A stretch of 64,000 bases of DNA, from contig NZ_QYUR01000002.1 of assembly GCF_003596405.1 (NCBI RefSeq), positions 2,062,501-2,126,500 of the forward strand, written 5' to 3'. A program made the position numbers and the translations under genes. Positions 52,852 through 62,232 of the stretch are shown here, one piece after another (within the stretch, counting starts at the first letter, position 1; each line of letters begins with the position of its first letter). Source of the DNA: Pseudomonas cavernicola. Its GTDB lineage: Bacteria > Pseudomonadota > Gammaproteobacteria > Pseudomonadales > Pseudomonadaceae. The notes beneath the pieces were generated by a model. That model was not told the DNA's origin and searched no databases. It worked only from the letters and a program-made list of their open reading frames with translations.

Positions 52852-54336
52852 TCAGCTTGCTTGCTCTATGCCAAACCAATGCAACGCGGCTGGCGTGGTA
52901 TTGAGGTAGATGTGCTTGAGTTCGGTGAACTCATCCAGCCCCGCACGCGACAGCTCCCGACCAATGCCGCTGGACTTGTAACCGCCCCACGGCGCCTGGG
53001 GGAAGGCCGCGTTGTAGTCGTTGATCCATAAGGTTCCCACCCGCAGACGCCGTGCCATGCGATAGGCCTTGCCGAGATCCTGGGTCCAGACCCCAGCTGC
53101 CAGCCCGTAGGGGGTGTCATTGGCCAACTGCAGCGCCTGCTCCTCGCCGCTGAAGCGTTCGACGGTGATAACCGGGCCGAAGATTTCCTCCTGAGCAATA
53201 CGCATAGCGGCGGTGACATTGCCCAGCAGGGTCGGTTCGAGCCAGAAGCCGCGCTGGAAGCCTGGGCCGGTGGGCGACTTGCCGCCGGCCAAAAGCCGGG
53301 CGCCTTCGCCCACCGCGCCAGCAATCATTGCCAGCACTTGCTCGCCCTGGCCGGCCGAAATCAACGGGCCCATCTGGGTCGCGGGATCCAGCCCATCGCC
53401 CAGGCGGATCTTGACGATCCGCTGCTGCAACGCTTCGACAAAACGATCATGGATGGCGTCTTCCACCAGCAGACGCGAGCCTGCCGAGCAGATTTGCCCA
53501 GCATTGAAAAACACCGCATTGAGCGCCTGATCCAGCGCCACTTCAAAGTCGGCATCGGCGAACACGATATTGGGGTTTTTTCCACCTAGCTCCAGCGCCA
53601 CCCTTTTGAAATTGCCGCTGGCCGCGCGCATCACCTTGCCTCCCGCGCCAGCGCCGCCGGTCAGCGATACCAGATCCACCGCCGGGCTGGCCGCCAGTAG
53701 TTCACCGACCTCACCTGGGCCGCACAACAGGTTGAACACGCCAGCGGGCAAGCCCACTTGCGCCAATAGCTCAGCCAGGCGGTGGGCGGTCAGCGGGGTC
53801 AGGCTGCTGGGTTTGAACACCAGGGTGTTGCCGGCCGCCAACGCCGGTGCGATCTTCCACACCGCTTGCAGCAGGGGATAGTTCCAGGGCGCGATCAAGG
53901 CGCAGACACCGACCGGCTCGCGCTGGTTAAGGCTGATGACGTGCGCCGGCGCGTGGGAATTGACGCTGCCCGTTTCGATTTCCAGCAAGGCGGCGTAATA
54001 ACGAAAGGTCGCCACCACATTGCCCATGTCCGCCAGACTTTCGCTCAGTGTCTTGCCCGCATTGAGGGTTTCCAGACGGGCCAGATGCTCGCCATCCGCC
54101 TCGATCGCCGTGGCGATCTTCTGCAGGATCGCGGCGCGCTCGGTCACCGCCATCGATGGCCACGCCCCCTGATCGAAGGCCCGTCGCGCGGCGTGGATCG
54201 CGCGCTCGGCGTCGGCTCGACCGGCGACCGCCACGCGGCCCAGCACCTCCTCGGTAGCCGGGTTGATCACGTCTCGGTAAAGAGGCTCTTGCGGCGCTTG
54301 CCATTGGCCCCCGATAAATAGCGGTATGTCCGACAT
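52852..54336 (-). CDS. NAD-dependent aldehyde dehydrogenase (betaine-aldehyde-type)
   Basis: A 494-residue protein of normal length. Motifs: CALIAPWNYPLLQAVWKIAP (substrate channel Asn), VALELGGKNPNIVF (catalytic Glu), FFNAGQICSAGSRLLV (catalytic Cys) and EEIFGPVITVERF. The cofactor loop reads SLTGGAGAGGKV rather than the common FTGS. It resembles betaine aldehyde and related omega-amino aldehyde dehydrogenases. It is divergent from the class II aldolase at 54589 and may oxidise the aldehyde made by the GMC oxidase at 56524. The upstream 252 bp hold the shared promoters. Confidence 0.9.
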   Translation of the reverse strand: MSDIPLFIGGQWQAPQEPLYRDVINPATEEVLGRVAVAGRADAERAIHAARRAFDQGAWPSMAVTERAAILQKIATAIEADGEHLARLETLNAGKTLSESLADMGNVVATFRYYAALLEIETGSVNSHAPAHVISLNQREPVGVCALIAPWNYPLLQAVWKIAPALAAGNTLVFKPSSLTPLTAHRLAELLAQVGLPAGVFNLLCGPGEVGELLAASPAVDLVSLTGGAGAGGKVMRAASGNFKRVALELGGKNPNIVFADADFEVALDQALNAVFFNAGQICSAGSRLLVEDAIHDRFVEALQQRIVKIRLGDGLDPATQMGPLISAGQGEQVLAMIAGAVGEGARLLAGGKSPTGPGFQRGFWLEPTLLGNVTAAMRIAQEEIFGPVITVERFSGEEQALQLANDTPYGLAAGVWTQDLGKAYRMARRLRVGTLWINDYNAAFPQAPWGGYKSSGIGRELSRAGLDEFTELKHIYLNTTPAALHWFGIEQAS

Positions 54337-54588
54337 CTGCGTCTCCTGGCTAGGTCACTGGATGCAGTCACTATCAGCCAGGCGCGCTTTGCGCTATTGA
54401 TCAAAAACGGCAAATCCCTGCCGCTTTGCCACGACTTGCGAGCGGACACTGGGCGCGCGCGCATCGGCAACGATAGCGTCAGCGAAAGTCGCTTCGCATC
54501 AAGTGCAGCGGGCCCGGCTATCTACACTCGCAAGGTACTCCAGGGCAGCAATCGCTCTGGCAACTGCCAGTCTGACAAGGGGGAAACG

Positions 54589-55356
54589 ATGAACAAGCTC
54601 GCCGAGCGCTCCGACCTGGATCCACACCTTAACTTGAGCCATTGGCAGCAGCGAACCGAGTTGGCCTGCGCCTTCCGCTGGGCCGCTAGGCTGGGGATGC
54701 ATGAGTCGATCGCCAACCATTTCAGTGTGGCGGTTTCGGCTGATGGCCGGGAATTTCTGATCAACCCTTACGGGACGCACTTCTCCCGCATCAAGGCCAG
54801 CGACCTGCTGTTGGTAAATGCCGACGACCCCACCAGCCTTGATCGGCCCGATGCCCCGGACATCACGGCTTGGGCCTTGCACAGCGCGCTGCATCGCAAC
54901 CAGCCGCAGGCGCGCTGCATTCTGCACACGCATTCCAAGTATGCGACGGCGCTGGCCTGCCTGGCCGACTCGCGATTGCCTCCCATAGAGCAGAATTCGA
55001 TGCGCTTTTTCGAACGCGTCGCCATCGACGAGGGATTCGACGGCATGGGCTTGGGCGACGAGGCGGAACGGGTCAGCCGCTTGCTGGGCGATAAGCCGAT
55101 TCTGCTGATGGGCAATCATGGGCTGCTGGTGGCAGCGTCGAGCATCGCCCAGGCTTTTGACGATCTGTACTATTTCGAGCGCGCCTGCGAAACCTATATC
55201 ACCGCGCTGTCGACCGGCCTGCCGCTGCGGATTACTAGCGATGAGATCGCGCGCAAGACCGCGCAGCAGTGGCTGGATTACCCAGGGTTTGCCGATAAGC
55301 ACTTTGCCGCGCTGCTCAAGATTCTGGATCAGGACGAGCCTGACTATTGTCATTGA
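54589..55356 (+). CDS. Class II aldolase/adducin-family protein (1)
   Basis: A 255-residue protein from the ATG at 54589, chosen for AAGGGGG upstream. FLINPYGTHFSRIKASDLLL, CILHTHSKYATALACLADSR (two zinc His) and ILLMGNHGLLVAASSIAQAF (third zinc His) are class II aldolase features. The family cleaves or decarboxylates short aldol-type compounds using zinc. A second homologue is at 61283. Between them lie the oxidase, oxygenase and regulator genes, so both may serve the same pathway. Confidence 0.85.
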   Translation: MNKLAERSDLDPHLNLSHWQQRTELACAFRWAARLGMHESIANHFSVAVSADGREFLINPYGTHFSRIKASDLLLVNADDPTSLDRPDAPDITAWALHSALHRNQPQARCILHTHSKYATALACLADSRLPPIEQNSMRFFERVAIDEGFDGMGLGDEAERVSRLLGDKPILLMGNHGLLVAASSIAQAFDDLYYFERACETYITALSTGLPLRITSDEIARKTAQQWLDYPGFADKHFAALLKILDQDEPDYCH

Positions 55357-55402
55357 AGACGGCAGCCACTAAATACGGCGTGCAGGATGAGTGCGCCGTT
55401 GC

Positions 55403-56479
55403 TCAGTCCTTCGGCGTTGGCTGCCTGGGTTCCCGGCTCAGGGGTTGGCGCATCACCGGCGCGCTCCAGATCTGGCTACGGTCTTGGCTCGGTGGGCAGC
55501 CGAACTTGGCCCGGTAGGCACGGGAGAAATGTTCCAGGGAGCCGAAACCGGAACTGGCGGCGACTTGCGCCACGCTGAGTTTGGTCTGCTGCAACAAGCT
55601 GTGGGCCTTGGCCAGACGCAGGGTGATGTAGTACTTGAGCGGCGAAAGCCCGGTGTGTTGCTTGAACTGACGCTCCAACTGCCGCTGGGAAAGCCCGACC
55701 CGACTGGCGATCGCCTCGCAGTCCAGTGGCTCCTCCAGCGCCTGCTCCATCAGCAGCACGGCCCGGCGCATCTTGCCGCCATAGACTCTGGTGTTGGGCT
55801 GATCGCCATCCAGCTGATTGTCCGTGGGCTGGCGCACCCGCCCGATCAACAGGTGCATAGCGATTTCCCGGGCCAGGTCGCTGTCGATGCTTTGCCCGAG
55901 CCAGCTCAGCACCATGTCCAAGGTGGTGGTAGCACCGGCACAGGTCAGGCGCTGCCGATCCAGAGTGTAGAGCTGAGCCTTGGCATGCACCCGTGGATAA
56001 CTTTCCTGAAAGCCCTGCAGATTGTCCCAATGCACCGCCGCCTCATAACCATCCAGCACACCGGCGGCGGCCAGCAGTTCGGTGCCGGTTTCCACGCCCA
56101 TCAGGACGGCGCCAAACAGCGCCTGTTTGCGCAGCCAGATTTTCAGCGCATGGTTGTGGCTGTGCTTGTGCACATCGAAGCTGGCGATAACCAGGCAGAC
56201 GTTAAAACCCTGCTCGGGCCGGATGCTATCTGCCACCAAGCTGCACAGCCCATTGCTGGCTTGCACCGGCTGGCCGTCGAGCGAGAGCAGGGTCCACTCA
56301 AACAGTTGCCGCTGAGTCAGCCAGTTGGCGATCGCCAAGGGCTCGATGACAGCCGCCAGGCCCAGATTGGAAAACGACGGCAGTAGCAACACCGCAATAC
56401 GCAACGGCGCTATCTCGCCCCGCCGCCAATCCAGCAGTGTCTCGACCTGTGCACCGGCCTCGCCGGATTCGCTGTTCAT
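55403..56479 (-). CDS. GlxA/GbdR-type AraC-family regulator
   Basis: A 358-residue protein from the ATG at 56479. N-terminal DJ-1/PfpI-like domain (IAVLLLPSFSNLGLAAVIEP, AVLMGVETGTELLAAAGVLD; residues about 25-200) and C-terminal AraC helix-turn-helix pair (LEEPLDCEAIASRVGLSQRQ, VAQVAASSGFGSLEHFSRAY). This architecture is that of Pseudomonas regulators of glycine betaine, carnitine and sarcosine use (GbdR, CdhR, SouR). It lies just downstream of the GMC and Rieske genes on the same strand and is the likely activator of this cluster. Confidence 0.85.
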   Translation of the reverse strand: MNSESGEAGAQVETLLDWRRGEIAPLRIAVLLLPSFSNLGLAAVIEPLAIANWLTQRQLFEWTLLSLDGQPVQASNGLCSLVADSIRPEQGFNVCLVIASFDVHKHSHNHALKIWLRKQALFGAVLMGVETGTELLAAAGVLDGYEAAVHWDNLQGFQESYPRVHAKAQLYTLDRQRLTCAGATTTLDMVLSWLGQSIDSDLAREIAMHLLIGRVRQPTDNQLDGDQPNTRVYGGKMRRAVLLMEQALEEPLDCEAIASRVGLSQRQLERQFKQHTGLSPLKYYITLRLAKAHSLLQQTKLSVAQVAASSGFGSLEHFSRAYRAKFGCPPSQDRSQIWSAPVMRQPLSREPRQPTPKD

Positions 56480-56523
56480 GCTCCGCCTCTCTGTGCAAAA
56501 AGTTGGGGCCCTTCCTGGGATTA

Positions 56524-58185
56524 TTAACGCTGCTGGGTGCGCCATTGCGGATGAATCCAGACGGCTGCCTGGGCCTGGGGCAAAGACCGCAGACCGCGAA
56601 TCATATCGCTGGCTTTTTCCGCGATCATAACCGTCGGCGCGTTGGTGTTGCCGCTGACGATGATTGGCATGATCGAGGCATCCACCACCCGTAGTCCCTG
56701 CACACCGTGCACGCGCAACTGCGGGTCGACCACCGCCTCGGGGTCGTCGCTCGGCCCCATCTTGCAGGTGCCACTGGCATGGTAGCCGGTCTCGGTTACG
56801 CGCCGGGCCCAAGCATCGAGTTCCTCATCACTGCGCGCCGCCGGCCCGGGAACCAGTTCTTCGCCCTTGAGAGCGGCCATGGCCGGTTGCTCGATGATCT
56901 CCCGGACCAGTCGGGCAGCGGCACGCATGTCGGCACGATCCTGTTCGGTCTTCAGGTAATTGAACAGAATGCGCGGCGCTTGTCGTGGGTCGGTGCTTTT
57001 CAGGGTGACGCTGCCCAAGCTAGTGGGACGCATCAGGTCGATATGAATCTGGAAGGCATGCGCCGGTACCAGATCGACGCTACCCGGCTGCACCGCCAGC
57101 GGCATGAAGGTCAGTTGCAGATCGGGATGTTCGACCCCCGCCCGCGACCGGATAAAGGCGCCTGCTTCGAAATGGTTGCTCGCCGCCAGGCCATCGTGGG
57201 TCACGAACCAGCGTGCACCTATCCACCATTTGCCCGGTGCCGTGGTCCAGGGATAGAGGGAAACTGGCTTTTTGCACAAATACTGCACGACGGCATCCGG
57301 GTGATCGTTGAGCCGCCGCCCGACGCCGGGCAAATCCTGCTGCAGCGGCAGACCCAGGCTGTGGATATCATCCGCCGGGCCGATACCGGACAGCAGTAAC
57401 AGCTGTGGCGAGTTGATCGCCCCTGCAGTGAGTAGCACTTCCCGCGCCGCATGGGCCTGCTGGACCCGACCATTCTGCTCGTATTCGATACCGCAGGCGC
57501 GGCGTCCCTCGAACAGAATCCGCAAGGCCAAGGCCCCGGTCGCCACACTGACATTGCCGCGCTCCAAGGCTTGTGCCAGATAACCGCGAGCGGTGCTCCA
57601 GCGCCGACCTGCCCGTGTGGTGCGATCCACCGGGCCGAAACCCTCCTGGCGATAACCGTTCAGATCGCTACTCAAGGCGTAGCCTGCTTGCGCCCCTGCT
57701 TGAATGAAGGCCGCGCACAGCGGTGTGTGGATGTCGCCGGGGGTGACATGCAAATGCCCGGCGTCGCCACGGTATGGGTCCGCACCCTCGGCATGGGTCT
57801 GTGAGCGGATGAAATATGGCAGCACTTCTTGATAGCTCCAGCCCGTGCAGCCTTGTGCCGCCCAGCCGTCGTAATCACGGGCATGCCCGCGGATATAGAC
57901 CATACCGTTGATCGAGGATGAGCCGCCCAGGGTACGCCCGCGGGGCGTGCCGATTCGCCGACCATCCAGGTAGGGCTCGGGTTCGGAGCTGTAATTCCAG
58001 TTATAGCGAGTTCCGCCTACGACAATGCCCACCGCCGAGGGCATATCGATGGTCCAGCTTTTGTCTACCGGCCCGGCCTCCAACACGAGGATTTTCACCA
58101 AGGGGTCTTCCCCCAGTCGGTTGGCCAGCACGCAGCCGGCCGAACCGGCTCCTACAATCACATAGTCAAACTGATGCTCGGACAT
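56524..58185 (-). CDS. GMC oxidoreductase, choline-dehydrogenase-like
   Basis: A 553-residue protein. [20 protein letters not shown] (FAD GxGxxG), [20 protein letters not shown] (GMC signature 1), [18 protein letters not shown] (signature 2), [10 protein letters not shown] (catalytic His region) and [20 protein letters not shown]. It closely follows the BetA/alcohol-dehydrogenase branch, oxidising a primary alcohol to an aldehyde. It lies 63 bp downstream of the Rieske gene and 44 bp upstream of the regulator, so these three form one leftward operon. Confidence 0.88.
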   Translation of the reverse strand: MSEHQFDYVIVGAGSAGCVLANRLGEDPLVKILVLEAGPVDKSWTIDMPSAVGIVVGGTRYNWNYSSEPEPYLDGRRIGTPRGRTLGGSSSINGMVYIRGHARDYDGWAAQGCTGWSYQEVLPYFIRSQTHAEGADPYRGDAGHLHVTPGDIHTPLCAAFIQAGAQAGYALSSDLNGYRQEGFGPVDRTTRAGRRWSTARGYLAQALERGNVSVATGALALRILFEGRRACGIEYEQNGRVQQAHAAREVLLTAGAINSPQLLLLSGIGPADDIHSLGLPLQQDLPGVGRRLNDHPDAVVQYLCKKPVSLYPWTTAPGKWWIGARWFVTHDGLAASNHFEAGAFIRSRAGVEHPDLQLTFMPLAVQPGSVDLVPAHAFQIHIDLMRPTSLGSVTLKSTDPRQAPRILFNYLKTEQDRADMRAAARLVREIIEQPAMAALKGEELVPGPAARSDEELDAWARRVTETGYHASGTCKMGPSDDPEAVVDPQLRVHGVQGLRVVDASIMPIIVSGNTNAPTVMIAEKASDMIRGLRSLPQAQAAVWIHPQWRTQQR

Positions 58186-58248
58186 TCCCAGGCTTGCTCC
58201 GTCAGGTGGTGAAAGCGCGATCAGCGGCGCTGATCCCGTGCAGTTCTT

Positions 58249-59418
58249 TCAGCTCGCGGACTGGCCGTGAATGCCCTGAAAGACCAGACGGTGGAAGTGG
58301 TGAACCAGATGCTCGCTTTCATTACTGCGCTGAGCGTCGATCATGTAACGGCCCTGGTCGTAGCCAAGCGAATGCAGGCCTTTTTGCACCGAGATATTCA
58401 GCGCGATGTCTTCCGGCCCCAGGTCCTCGTTCATCCATTGCATGCAGGCCTTGCTGACTTCGGCAGTCTGGTCGTTCGCCGTGTAATAGCCAAAGCGCAG
58501 CAGCGAGCGTTCGGCATCTAGCGGGATCATCATGAAGGTGCCGAGGAACTCGGAGAACGGAAAGGTGTAGAAGGTGTTATTCGGCCACAGACCGATATTG
58601 AAGAAACATTCCTGAGGGTTTCGTTCGCCTTTCAGCCCCACCCCATAGGCGGTTTCCGCCTCCAGGTTGGCCGGCGCGATATAGGTCCACCAATTATCGC
58701 GCTTGGTCAGCTGGTACCCCTTGAAGTCGATCAATTTGGCCAGGTCGATGTGACAGGGCCCGGACAGCTTGAAATGGTAACCCTCGATGGAGTTATCCAT
58801 GATCACCTTCCAGTTGGCCGGGACTATCACATCCTGCTCCTCAATCAGACGCATCTTGCCCATATCCGGAAAGACCCGGTGCATCTCCTCGTCGGCGCCG
58901 GGGAACAGTTCCGCGAGGGAGGGCGCGCGCGGGTCCAGGTTGAAATAAATAAAGCCGCCCAGCTCTTCGATACGCACCTTGGGGATGTTGAATTGTTGCG
59001 GTTCGAAGTTCTTCATGCGCTCGCAACGCGGAGCGCTGCGCAGGCTGCCATCCATCTCGTAACACCAGGAGTGGTAGGCACAGCGCACGACGCCGCCGGT
59101 AGTACCGCGACGCTGCTCGAGCAACCGATTGCCGCGATGCTGGCAGACGTTATGAAAGGCGTGGATCTGCCCCTGCATGTTCTTGGCGACCACGATGCTC
59201 TGGTCGAACAGGTCGCAAACCACATATTGCCCCGGCTCGGCGAACTCGCTCTTGTGCCCGGCCACGTGCCAGGCACGCATAAAGATATTGTCGCGCTCGG
59301 CTTTGAACAGGGTCTCATCGAAGAAGTAGCGTGAAGGCAGGGTAAAGGCCTCTTCGGGGTCTTGGCGGTCCCAGCCGTCTACCGGGGTTTGCTGGTTCAG
59401 AGTCTCGACAGATTGCAT
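58249..59418 (-). CDS. Rieske non-heme iron oxygenase alpha subunit (GbcA/CntA-like)
   Basis: A 389-residue protein. Rieske ligands: Cys92 and His94 in CQHRGNR, Cys113 and His116 in CAYHSW. The catalytic domain has NWKVIMDNSIEGYHFKLSG with Glu212 bridging, His215 and a second His223 (H-x7-H rather than the usual H-x4-H). It resembles oxygenases that demethylate or cleave quaternary amines (glycine betaine GbcA, carnitine CntA). A reductase partner (GbcB/CntB) is not present in the window. AGGAGAC lies upstream. It is the first gene of the operon with the GMC oxidase. Confidence 0.88.
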   Translation of the reverse strand: MQSVETLNQQTPVDGWDRQDPEEAFTLPSRYFFDETLFKAERDNIFMRAWHVAGHKSEFAEPGQYVVCDLFDQSIVVAKNMQGQIHAFHNVCQHRGNRLLEQRRGTTGGVVRCAYHSWCYEMDGSLRSAPRCERMKNFEPQQFNIPKVRIEELGGFIYFNLDPRAPSLAELFPGADEEMHRVFPDMGKMRLIEEQDVIVPANWKVIMDNSIEGYHFKLSGPCHIDLAKLIDFKGYQLTKRDNWWTYIAPANLEAETAYGVGLKGERNPQECFFNIGLWPNNTFYTFPFSEFLGTFMMIPLDAERSLLRFGYYTANDQTAEVSKACMQWMNEDLGPEDIALNISVQKGLHSLGYDQGRYMIDAQRSNESEHLVHHFHRLVFQGIHGQSAS

Positions 59419-59663
59419 CAGCTGGTCTCCTCAAGAGTGGCTGTCCGCACGGTGCGGCAGCCTGCTTTGGGAGCTAATCTAGGGCTCGTGCAAGAGCGGG
59501 TATTGACGGAAAGCGACCAGTTTTCCGTTTAAAATATCAAAACCGGTTTGGGCGAAGTCCCCATGCTGCTCGCCACAATCAGAGATTTGAGAGTGGCTAC
59601 AGAAACCGGGGCGATTCACACAGCCGTGATTTCTCCCGGTCACCCGTGGGCAGAATTAACAGC

Positions 59664-61106
59664 TTAGGTTCCCCTGGTGACAGCGGCGCACTCCATCACT
59701 GCCTGCTGCCCTTCTAAGAATGCATAGAGCCGATCATCGAGCGAGTGTGCGACATTGAAGCGTATCCACGGTACTGCCCGAGCGTCGGGCATGAACAGTT
59801 GACCGGGTGCCAGCAGAATTTTCTTGCCCTTTGCTCTAATAGCTAGCGCGGCGGCGTCATCGGTCAACAGGTGGCGGGCCCAAAGAAAGAGGCCCGCACG
59901 CGGCTCGACGAAGATACTCATCCCGGCGCTCGCCAATCGGCGGGCGACGACCTCATGCGCTACCGCCAGGGTTTCCCGCAGCTGTTTCACGTGCTTGCGA
60001 TGCCGGCCCTGAAGCAGAACATCAAACACGAGCGCCTCGGTAATCTCCGAACTGGTCAGGCCGCTGATCATCTTCAGCGGCGCCAGCTCGTCAATCAGAT
60101 CGCGGTGGGCGGCTATGAAGCCGACCCGCAATGCCGGGGCAATCACTTTGGAAAAGCTGCCGATATAAATCACCCGAGCCAACTGGTCCATACCGGCCAG
60201 TACCTGCTGTTCGTTCGGGTCCAGGTCCGCGTAAATGTCGTTTTCGACGATCAGGAAATCGTATTTCTCCGCCAGTTGCAGAAGTCGATGGACGACAGCC
60301 AGAGGCAGGCTGGTCCCGGTCGGGCTCTGCAGACGAGTATTGGTGAAGAAGACCTTGGGGCGATGCGTGCGCACGGCACTTTCCAGCGCAGTGACGTCGA
60401 GCCCAGCCACTGTACGCGGCACGCCGACCAGTTTGGCGCCTTGCAGACGCAGATTGAGGAAAAGGTTGTGGTAGCCGGGCTCATCGACCAGAACCGTGTC
60501 GCCCCGTTGCACCAAGTAGCGCGACACCAGATCCAGCGCTTGGCTTGCGCCATTGGTTAGCAATATTTGTTCGGGACACGAGGTGATGTTGTAGTCGGTC
60601 AGCTTGTCGGCCAGCTTGCCCCGCAACCTCACATCCCCCTTGGTGTGACCGTAGCTGGAGAAACTGCTTGGCTCCACTCTGGCGAGTGCGCGCAAGCTAC
60701 GCTGCAGCCCCTCTTGGTTGGTCCATTCCAGGGGTAGCAGGCCCACTCCTGGTCTGATTTCGACATCCAGCGGCTGGAAGACTTTCTGCAGCAACAGATA
60801 CGCGTCGAAATCGAACTCGCTATCGCCCTGCTCGGTTGCGGTAGAGGGCTCATCGGTGTGTGTGTCGCCGGCCTGCCCGCGTACATAGAAACCAGCGTTG
60901 CGCACTGGCACCAGATAGCCGAGCGCCACCAGGCGGTCGTATGCCTCAACCACCGTGAAGTGGCTGACATGATGGGTCTGGGCAAATTTCCGGATCGACG
61001 GCAGCTTCGCACCGGGGCGAAGCCTTTGCTCGTCAATCGCCTGCTGGATGCTGTTGACGATTTGGCTAACCAGGGGAGCGTCGGAGCAAGGATCAAGAAA
61101 CAACAT
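59664..61106 (-). CDS. MocR-type regulator (GntR domain fused to aminotransferase)
   Basis: 480 residues from the ATG at 61106; a longer start at 61127 adds seven residues. N-terminal GntR winged helix (LVSQIVNSIQQAIDEQRLRP, VSHFTVVEAYDRLVALGYLV). Then a fold-type-I PLP domain (NGASQALDLVSRYL, VENDIYADLD and the PLP lysine in GSFSKVIAPALRVGFIA). MocR regulators usually control a nearby gene for amine or amino-acid use. It is divergent from the second class II aldolase and the binding protein at 62233, which are its likely targets. Confidence 0.88.
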   Translation of the reverse strand: MLFLDPCSDAPLVSQIVNSIQQAIDEQRLRPGAKLPSIRKFAQTHHVSHFTVVEAYDRLVALGYLVPVRNAGFYVRGQAGDTHTDEPSTATEQGDSEFDFDAYLLLQKVFQPLDVEIRPGVGLLPLEWTNQEGLQRSLRALARVEPSSFSSYGHTKGDVRLRGKLADKLTDYNITSCPEQILLTNGASQALDLVSRYLVQRGDTVLVDEPGYHNLFLNLRLQGAKLVGVPRTVAGLDVTALESAVRTHRPKVFFTNTRLQSPTGTSLPLAVVHRLLQLAEKYDFLIVENDIYADLDPNEQQVLAGMDQLARVIYIGSFSKVIAPALRVGFIAAHRDLIDELAPLKMISGLTSSEITEALVFDVLLQGRHRKHVKQLRETLAVAHEVVARRLASAGMSIFVEPRAGLFLWARHLLTDDAAALAIRAKGKKILLAPGQLFMPDARAVPWIRFNVAHSLDDRLYAFLEGQQAVMECAAVTRGT

Positions 61107-61282
61107 ACGAAACGACCGCCGGGGCAAGGGTTATATCAGCGGGTGTATTGGTAAAAGTACCGTAACAGCAATGCCCGCTAGCGACTTGTACTGTTCATGG
61201 CGTCCGCGGGATTCGATCCGCACTATCCATCTATTGCCACGCATTCCCGCAGCCAGAAACACTCCATAAGTAAGGACGTGCC

Positions 61283-62056
61283 ATGCACGAGACAGGTTAT
61301 ATCATCGACCGCGAGGAAATCGCACCGGAAGAATGGGCCGTGCGCTGTGAGTTAGCGGCACTGTATCGGCTCGTGGCCCATTTCCGTATGACCGATCTGA
61401 TCGATACCCATATCTCCGCCCGCGTTCCGGGCGACGATGGGCATTTCCTGATCAATAGATACGGCGTGTTGTTCCATGAAATGCGCGCATCCGACCTCAT
61501 CAAGGTCGACCAGGAGGGCAACGTCGTCGACAGTCGCCTGGGTCCGGACAGCGTCAATCGGGCCGGCTTCAATATTCACTCAGCGATTCACGGGGCGCGA
61601 CACGATGTCGCCTGCGTGATCCATACCCACACCTCGGCGGGTATTGCGGTCTCCGCGCAGGAGGAAGGTCTGCTGCCGATCAGCCAGCATGCGCTCAAGT
61701 TCTACAAGCGGCTGGGTTATCACGACTATGAAGGGATCGCTCTGAACCCGAACGAACGCGTGCGTCTCGTGCGTGACCTCGGCTCGCACATGGCGATGAT
61801 CCTGCGCAATCACGGCTTGCTCGCCGTGGGCCGCTCAATCCCCGAAGCCTTCAACCAGATCTATTTCCTTGAGCGGGCATGCCAGGCGCAAGTCCAGGCG
61901 CTTTCCGGAGGCTGGCAACTGCGCTATCCGCCGGAGGATGTCTGCCTGCTGACGGCGCAACAATCGGCCGACGAGTTTGACCAGCAACTGCACATACTGG
62001 CCTGGAACTCAGCCTTGCGCCTGATCAGGGACAGCGAACGCGACTACCGGAGCTAA
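61283..62056 (+). CDS. Class II aldolase/adducin-family protein (2)
   Basis: A 257-residue protein: MTDLIDTHISARVPGDDGHF, ACVIHTHTSAGIAVSAQEEG (two zinc His) and MILRNHGLLAVGRSIPEAFN. It is of the same family as the protein at 54589, but clearly a separate lineage. AAGGACG lies before the ATG. It is divergent from the MocR regulator (177 bp) and upstream of the ABC-type binding protein. Confidence 0.85.
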   Translation: MHETGYIIDREEIAPEEWAVRCELAALYRLVAHFRMTDLIDTHISARVPGDDGHFLINRYGVLFHEMRASDLIKVDQEGNVVDSRLGPDSVNRAGFNIHSAIHGARHDVACVIHTHTSAGIAVSAQEEGLLPISQHALKFYKRLGYHDYEGIALNPNERVRLVRDLGSHMAMILRNHGLLAVGRSIPEAFNQIYFLERACQAQVQALSGGWQLRYPPEDVCLLTAQQSADEFDQQLHILAWNSALRLIRDSERDYRS

Positions 62057-62232
62057 GCGGCGCGAGCCGCCATCGACGACCGGCTGGCCCGTCCGCGTCA
62101 GCGCCATGGGCAGGCCATCGACTCTTCACCTGACCGGGAAGTCCAGGTGGACTGGCGCGAGAGCGCCATAAAATTATCGCATGATGCGTGCTTTAACATC
62201 CGTGAAAAATATAATCCTAATAAGAGGTGGTC

